The notes beneath the pieces were generated by a model. The model made no database searches. It was not told the origin of the DNA and worked only from the letters and a program-made list of their open reading frames with translations. Below, piece by piece: positions 57,150 to 64,000 of a stretch of DNA of 64,000 nt (its first letter is position 1; each line of letters opens with the position of its first letter). This DNA is from Hypholoma sublateritium FD-334 SS-4 (lineage: Eukaryota > Basidiomycota > Agaricomycetes > Agaricales > Strophariaceae), in assembly GCA_000827495.1 (NCBI GenBank), contig KN817576.1:3358-67357 (forward strand), written 5' to 3'. Made by a program: the position numbers and the translations under genes.

Positions 57150-59032
57150 ATGCCTTCAACATCAGCCAAGTCTAGCGCCCGCTCGATCAAAAACTATTAT
57201 CACCATTGTATACCGCGATTTATACTAAGAGAATTCCAAAGTGGGCCAAATTCTCAAATGTGAGTGCCAATGGTCGAGGAGATATCGTGTAACTTGAGTA
57301 TCATACTCATTCTTACCCTAGGACGTGCCGAGAGCGCACAATATCATTTCGAAAGGCGCATAAAAGGAAGAAAAGCAGCGTGGACGATTCATTTGAGGCC
57401 ATATTTGTCTATGATCTGTCGACAGGTAGTCTCCAAAAGCGGGGCCTGTCCAAAGTCTATGGGCAAACGAATCTCTACCGGGACGAAAAAAACCCCAGCG
57501 ACGTTGACCATATCGAGAACAAGCTCTCACAACTCGAACAAAAAGCCTCTTCTGTGATCAGGTCAATCAATTCTGGTTTACTTTCCCATTGTGTTCCTCT
57601 CTCGAGGATGGAGCTCGCAACATTACGAAAGTTTATCTTCCTGATGCACTATCGTAATGATGCGGTCTCCTCTACCTATTATCGAGAGTCCAACCCACAG
57701 AATGCGCCTCTCGCCGAATGGATCCGCCGCTACAAGGAGACTCGACGGCTCAAAACCGATGAAGACGTCTGGCTCGATGGCCTCAACTATTACCTTGATA
57801 CCCCTCACCAGGATATAGTCGCCGCAGGGGAGAGGATCCGGGAAAGGTACGGGAATCACCGGCTTCATGAGATGTTGAGGAACGGCGTCGACCCAGACCT
57901 CGAGGAGTGGTACGCAATTGACTACGAATGTCAAGCTAACTACTTCTTCCTCGGGGTCTGGGAGGCGGCTGAAGGGCAGGAATTTGTTCTCGGATCAAAT
58001 GGATTCGGTCTTTGGGAAGGGTTGATCTATGGCAGTCCGGGTGCTCACAGGCTCTACGTTGTGAGCCCCCGGGTTGCCATAGTTCTGCGGCGGACCTTCC
58101 TGCACCATCCGCATGCTAACGACCCATCAGTTCTTTCCAGTACCCTCGCAAACATCGCTATCGCCAAACCCAACATTCAATACGCAGACCAGAATCTCTT
58201 TGAACATGCAGACAACGTCGAACCATGGGAATTCGAGAACAAGCTCAACACATATCGCTCATCCAAATTAGCACAACAAGATCGATTCACGTTCGCGGTC
58301 ACGAAGCTCACCCCAGCCGAGACGTATGCGGTCAACGAAGTTGTCATGATGAATGTCAACCTCCATCCATCAGGGTCACTGACCTTCGCCACTCCAAATA
58401 TCATGCTTGAGACCTTACAAAAGTACATCGCCTCCCACATCACATTCCTTGGTGGTAAACGCCAGTTATTCACGCCTCTTCTTCGCGAGCTTTCCACCAT
58501 GAAAAATGACGCGGCTGGCGTTGGACCACTATCTCCGCCTCTAGACATGACATGGGCAGCAGACACCGACGCAGACCTCCAGCTGCATATGTTTCTTCGG
58601 TTCACACTCGCTAAAAGCATCCAATTCCCGTCAGTGTACAATCGCGCCTATGTCATTTTCCACATGGCGACCGAGGCTTCATCGCTGTCTAACTCTGTCT
58701 CCTCGCAAATCCGACGGATGGTCGATGCTGGAATTTCGGAGCTGCCGTATCTCCTCGACCCCCCGCTCCCCGTAATCGAGCTTTACCGCCATTCTCTTCA
58801 TCCAGGCTCGTCTCGTAGGTTGGTCGAAACCCTTTCCCACAGCGAATCCGAGATATTTTTTGCTCTCGTTGGATATCAAATCGATCAAACAGAGGTCGGA
58901 TCCCATTCGAACGACGTGCTCGCAAACATGATTTACGAGGCGGCCACGGTTGGAATTGCTCAGTGGATGGCAGATAACCGACCCGATGTGCTCATGGACC
59001 TCTTATCCCCCTGGATTGTAATACTTAACTAA
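57150..59032 (+). CDS. DUF4238 domain protein
   Basis: Exons 57150-57259 and 57322-59032 join in frame to 606 aa. The start MPSTSAKSSARSIKNYYHHC is followed by IPRFILREFQSGPNS, the usual opening of DUF4238 (H-x-x-P-x-x-x-L-x-x-F). Next come FEAIFVYDLSTGSLQKR and the diagnostic YGQTNLYRDEKNPSDVDHIE and ENKLSQLEQKASSVI. RKFIFLMHYRNDAVSSTY then matches the L-R-x-F-I-x-x-Q/H-x-x-R block. The remaining 380 residues are soluble and helical, with PNIMLETL and long C-terminal helices. DUF4238 is widespread in bacteria and fungi and uncharacterised; Agaricomycetes often have many copies. The intron start GTGAGT and end CCTAG agree with the frame. Confidence 0.85.
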
Positions 59033-59542
59033 TTATCGTTTACTCTTTTCACTTTCTTGCTATATTGCCTCCATAAATCGTCTGTCGCTCTGCCACAATA
59101 GTGTACCACCGTGCCATGAATATACTAATTGATAATCACCAATTAACAAAGAAACTCGGCCCTAGCTTGTACATTGCATGGACAGTACTGAATTACTAGC
59201 GCACTTGAGAGCACAGGGTGTTCCACTTTTCAGTTTCCATAATGGTTGCTCACCTATCATCTACCGATGAATTACAACGATAAAAACGGTCAGCAGATCT
59301 ATGGGTTTCAGAGGAACCGATTGTCCAACCGCTCCACCGCACATACGAATAGCCACGCTCCATGAGCAAAGAGCGGTACTTCACGTAAACGAAGCATAGG
59401 CAAATCGGACGTCAGCCACCCAGCCAACCAAAGTTCCTTTCTCTCGAAATAACATCTGGCATTTGAAAGTCTATATTTGTGGAGTACTTATGAAGCTCTA
59501 TATCTACCCCCTGCACATAGGTATGCTTGAAAGAAAAATAAA
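59033..59542. other. Intergenic, no gene seen
   Basis: A/T-rich DNA between convergent genes; nothing recognised. Confidence 0.5.
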
Positions 59543-60755
<1,213 letters not shown>

Positions 60756-60848
60756 TGCCTAGTTATTTCAAGTTGTCTGGAAATTCTCCGTGAGCAAGAG
60801 TTGATGAGGTGGTAGAGAAGTGAATGAATTTGGACTCACCGCTGCCAT

Positions 60849-60857
60849 TATATACCC
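60849..60857 (-). promoter_or_regulatory. TATA box of Old Yellow Enzyme gene
   Basis: On the minus strand, GGGTATATAATGG lies about 95 bases upstream of the ATG at 60755. Confidence 0.5.
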
Positions 60858-62405
60858 AACTTACTCACAGCTTCCACAGAGTTCCATGGCACGTATTTCC
60901 TTCCCGAGAGTGCTTTCACCGGCAGAAAATAGCAGCCTTGCCGTCGTGGCGGATTAGAAAGCCCATTTGCGCAAGATGCGTGGGATTTGATGACGCGACT
61001 TGAACCAGGCTCGGGATGACTGATCTGATTCATCAGCCGCAGTTTGACCGGGCGGATTTGCGCAAATGGAGCGCATTCCAAGCGCACTCGATTATCAGTG
61101 TTTTATCCAGAAACCCAGTAACGTTTCCTCGCCTATTAATGGACGGCAAGAACGCCTCAAGAACACTAAACGAAACAATCAGTCATTAAGTACATTCTAT
61201 GCCACAACAGTACACATTAAATAAGTAGATACTATCAAATTCTGCACAGTATAAGGACAAATTTCCAGCATCCAGGTATTTCATCTAAGTATTTCGGTCA
61301 TTCAAAGTACCAACATTTAATTTGCTAAATCTGAAGCCGTGCCTTGGCGGCGCCTAGCCTGTACATAGGCTTTAGCATTTTACTCAGAGCTGAACTCGGA
61401 ACCACGTGTGCCAAGCTCATGCATAGGGTTGAAGGGCTTGCACGCCGGTTGGCGAGAGAATATATCTACATACTCGTGTCGGCCGCAAAATATATGTCCT
61501 ACTATAGGCCATACAATACCAAGGTTGAGTTAACTTCGAAGCCGCAGAGAGTCCATGTAGATTCGCGGCGATTTTCACTGTTTTGACAGAGCTCGGAAAT
61601 TGACATAGTGCGCAGGTTGACTCAAATTGGGTTGACTATGCTTGTACATACTTTCTGGCCGAAAATTGAACGAAAGGGCTTACAATAGAAAAGGGCTTAC
61701 AGAAAACTTTTAGAAAAATCAGCAATCTATATGACATATCTCGTTCTCAATAAAGTCTAGTTATGGATCAGATTTGTGCACAATTACAGTTCTAGTCAGC
61801 ATGAAATTAGATGTAGAACATTAACGTAGACTCGGAGAATCGGTATGCACTTATCAACGCAGATAAGATCAGAGAAGCGGCCGTTGAGTGGTAATTAGTA
61901 ATATTTCAGTTTCAAGCTGGCCCATATACCACGGACGAAAAAAGACGAAGTTTACCTGAGTAAGTCTCAGTAAGAGGCTATTTATAGTCTACTACTCATC
62001 TAGCGTTCAGTGTAATGAAGACAAAAAAATGCCAAAGAGGGCACGAATAACCGAAGAAAGTCACTCGTAAATAAGGAGGTGCTTTATCTAGTATTGACTC
62101 TACTCCTAGAGCTGAAAACGTCCGATTTCCATGTACAACAATAACTTTGCATCATAGTGGTGCTCAGAAAGGCTACTCAAATCCCCTTTTGAAATATACG
62201 GACTCGTCGGCGCGATCTTTCCGGAATTCGTCTAGATACATACGTCGTAACTACATCGTTGATTATAGAGCCATAGCCGTTCATTATACAGGCATAGCTA
62301 TGTCCAAGGATATTATAAAAGATATAGCACATATAATACACGATGCGACACACTCTAGGCCAGCCCAAACCAGGGCCTCCATAATAAAAATACGTACAGA
62401 CGCTG
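60858..62405. other. Intergenic, no gene seen
   Basis: Frames at 61344-61586 and 62147-62431 show no family features. The region is AT-rich with no clear repeats or RNA genes. Confidence 0.5.
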
Positions 62406-64000
62406 CTACGCGTCTTCCCCGATATCCATGATCCCGCACTCGCGCATGAACGTGATCCAGCTCGCGTCCATCCCGCTCTCGCTCGACAGCCCCATCTCCA
62501 CCGCGCCCGTCGGGTCCATCGTGTTCGTCCCGACCTCCGCCCAGTTGAACCCGCTCAAATTCACGCCGAGCCCCGCTGACCGCCCGAGGATCATGTCCAC
62601 GTTCGAGCCCATGTGCACCGGCCCCCCGCCGGAGGCGCCGTACGCCTCGCCCGCGCGCGCACCCCCGTACTGGGGATACGTCATGTAGCTCCCCGGGTGT
62701 TGGGTATGCCCGTAGTAGTCCTGCATCGGCGTCATGTCGTACGCGGGCCCTGGCTGCGATGCATGCGCATGCGCTTGAGCCTGCGCTTGTGCTTGTGCTT
62801 GTGCTTGGGCCTGCGCCTGTGCATGCGCCTGTGCTTGTACCTGCGCCTGCGCCGCGCCCTCAAGCGCCGCGCCGAACGACTGCGACAGCCCCCGCGTGAG
62901 CAGCGGGAACGCGCCCTGCGGCGGCCCCATCATACCCATGCCCCCGTCTCCATGTACCTGCGCCTGGGCCCCGCCGGAGCCGCTGCCATTCGGCTTCGCG
63001 TACGGCGCGAACTCATACCCCGACCGCCGGTGCTCGCGGGGCGACGCCGCGGCCCAATCACGCGACGGCGACGCTGACACAAAGCCCGTCTCGCCGTGCG
63101 GCGCTTCCGACTGCATCGGCGTGCCGCCGCTGGGCCCAGTCGCGGCCCCCGCCCACTGCGCGCTACCCATGCGCGGCCGCCCCAGGCCTGTCTCGACCTC
63201 AAATACATGCTCGAATGACTGCGGCGGCACCGCACCGTTCTCCCCAGCGGCGGCAGCGGCGGCGGGCGCGCTGTCCTTCGTCGGTGTCTTCTTCCCCGCG
63301 GGCACCGGCGCGTCCGGGATCGAGATCGCGCGCGGCGCGATGAGCGGCGCGCCGTCCATCGACTTGCGTACGACGTCCTGGTTGAGGTACCGAATGAGCG
63401 CGGGATGTACGTCAGGCAGGCTTAGTCCAAGCCCGAGCACACTCGCGCGCATGGGTGGCGACGCGCCGCTGAGCGTCGACGAGGATGCGTCTGGCGAGCT
63501 CGCGGCGGACCCTGTGGATGTGGTCGATGCGCCGCGCTGGCTCGGGGTACCTTTGCCCTTGCGGTTGAGGACCTTCATCTGCCCGCCGAATATTGCGAGG
63601 TCGTCCTCGATGTCGTCCATCATCGCCGGGGAGGGTATCATCTCGCCGTCCGCGTTGGCGCCGGCGAACTGCTGGTATATAGTTGTCGCCTTGTCTTTTA
63701 GCTTACGCAAGACACCCTGCGAATGCACGTCGGTGAGATGACGCAGAAGCCTAGCATATGTAGCCACCCACCAAGGCCAATTTTCCGCGCGGCGAATCCA
63801 CCGCAGTCCGCTCAAAGAGAGTCAGCGCGAGGTTGAAGTCGCGCATAGCAAATGCAGCGATGTTGCATGTCGGTGACCGCGTTACTACGGTACCAACGAT
63901 GACCTGAACAGCAGCATAAGCCCGTATCCTACAATCCTTTATATGATAAGATACATACCGCTGCAGAGAAAGTGTGGTACATCAGAAACCAGAGCCGCAT
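62406..64000 (-). CDS. Fungal-specific transcription factor, C-terminal part (cut by window end)
   Basis: The gene runs off the right edge. From the edge the frame reads RLWFLMYHTFSAA, an intron follows (about 63958-63902), then IVGTVVTRSPTCNIAAFAMR, DFNLALTLFERTA and SPRGKLA. This matches the C-terminal end of the fungal-specific transcription factor domain of Zn2Cys6 regulators. A second intron (about 63779-63722) leads to GVLRKLKDKATTIYQQFAG. The long disordered C-terminus is Ala/Gly/Pro/Gln-rich and contains an Ala-Gln repeat. It ends in a tract with MGLSSESGMDASWITFMREC and GIMDIGEDA, an acidic and hydrophobic end typical of activation regions. The DNA-binding domain is outside the window; the target genes are unknown. 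Confidence 0.75.
62750..62865. repeat. Imperfect hexanucleotide repeat encoding Ala-Gln/Ala-His
   Basis: Repeats of GCxTGx on the plus strand (GCTTGTGCTTGTGCTTG) encode alternating Ala-Gln, with some Ala-His, in the minus-strand transcription factor. The repeat is in frame. Confidence 0.85.

Overview
The window is nuclear DNA of a filamentous fungus, most likely a basidiomycete of the class Agaricomycetes, possibly a wood-decay polypore. The evidence is many short introns of about 48-65 bases with GT..AG ends and CTRAY branch sites, a U6 snRNA gene, and an Agaricomycete-type gene set: multi-intron 7TM membrane proteins, a DUF4238 protein, BTB and F-box/LRR proteins, and a copper radical oxidase next to other secreted oxidases. 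The genus is an inference; no rDNA or mating locus is present.

0-11 kb is accessory DNA. A mosaic of direct repeats (blocks A, B and C) surrounds a head-to-head pair of degenerate NACHT-like genes (3214-2014 minus, 4233-5299 plus). This pair arose by inverted duplication and keeps matching core promoters and intron positions. A BTB protein (minus, near 8.9-7.8 kb) lies between repeat copies. 11-17 kb holds an LRR/F-box-type gene, a truncated cytidine deaminase, other coding relics and a 7TM gene. 17-20 kb holds a U6 snRNA gene, a tandem duplication of about 466 bp and more repeat relics.

20-31 kb is gene-rich: a metacaspase with a long Pro/Gln/Ser-rich prodomain (minus), a secreted CBM1 protein that appears to use two GC-AG introns (plus), and an aryl-alcohol-oxidase-like GMC flavoenzyme (minus). 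A 596-bp TIR element with TA target duplications follows at 31.6-32.2 kb.

34-46 kb carries core and housekeeping-type genes: an acyl-CoA oxidase-like protein, cofactor-independent phosphoglycerate mutase, an F-box protein and a second 7TM family. 46.5-53.7 kb holds a local family of low-complexity proteins sharing a C-terminal GG(W/Y)VxVPxxGQ motif and a phase-0 intron directly after it: one intact gene, one truncated tandem copy with a decayed 5' half, and one divergent RS-rich relative.

54-64 kb has a glyoxal-oxidase-type copper radical oxidase, a DUF4238 protein, an Old Yellow Enzyme and the C-terminal part of a fungal-specific transcription factor cut by the window edge. The CBM1 protein, GMC oxidase and glyoxal oxidase would fit extracellular cellulose binding and H2O2 supply in wood decay. 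The two membrane-anchored pseudo-NACHT genes are the best candidates for something undescribed. Exon joints given to the base were checked for reading frame by hand; others are marked approximate.
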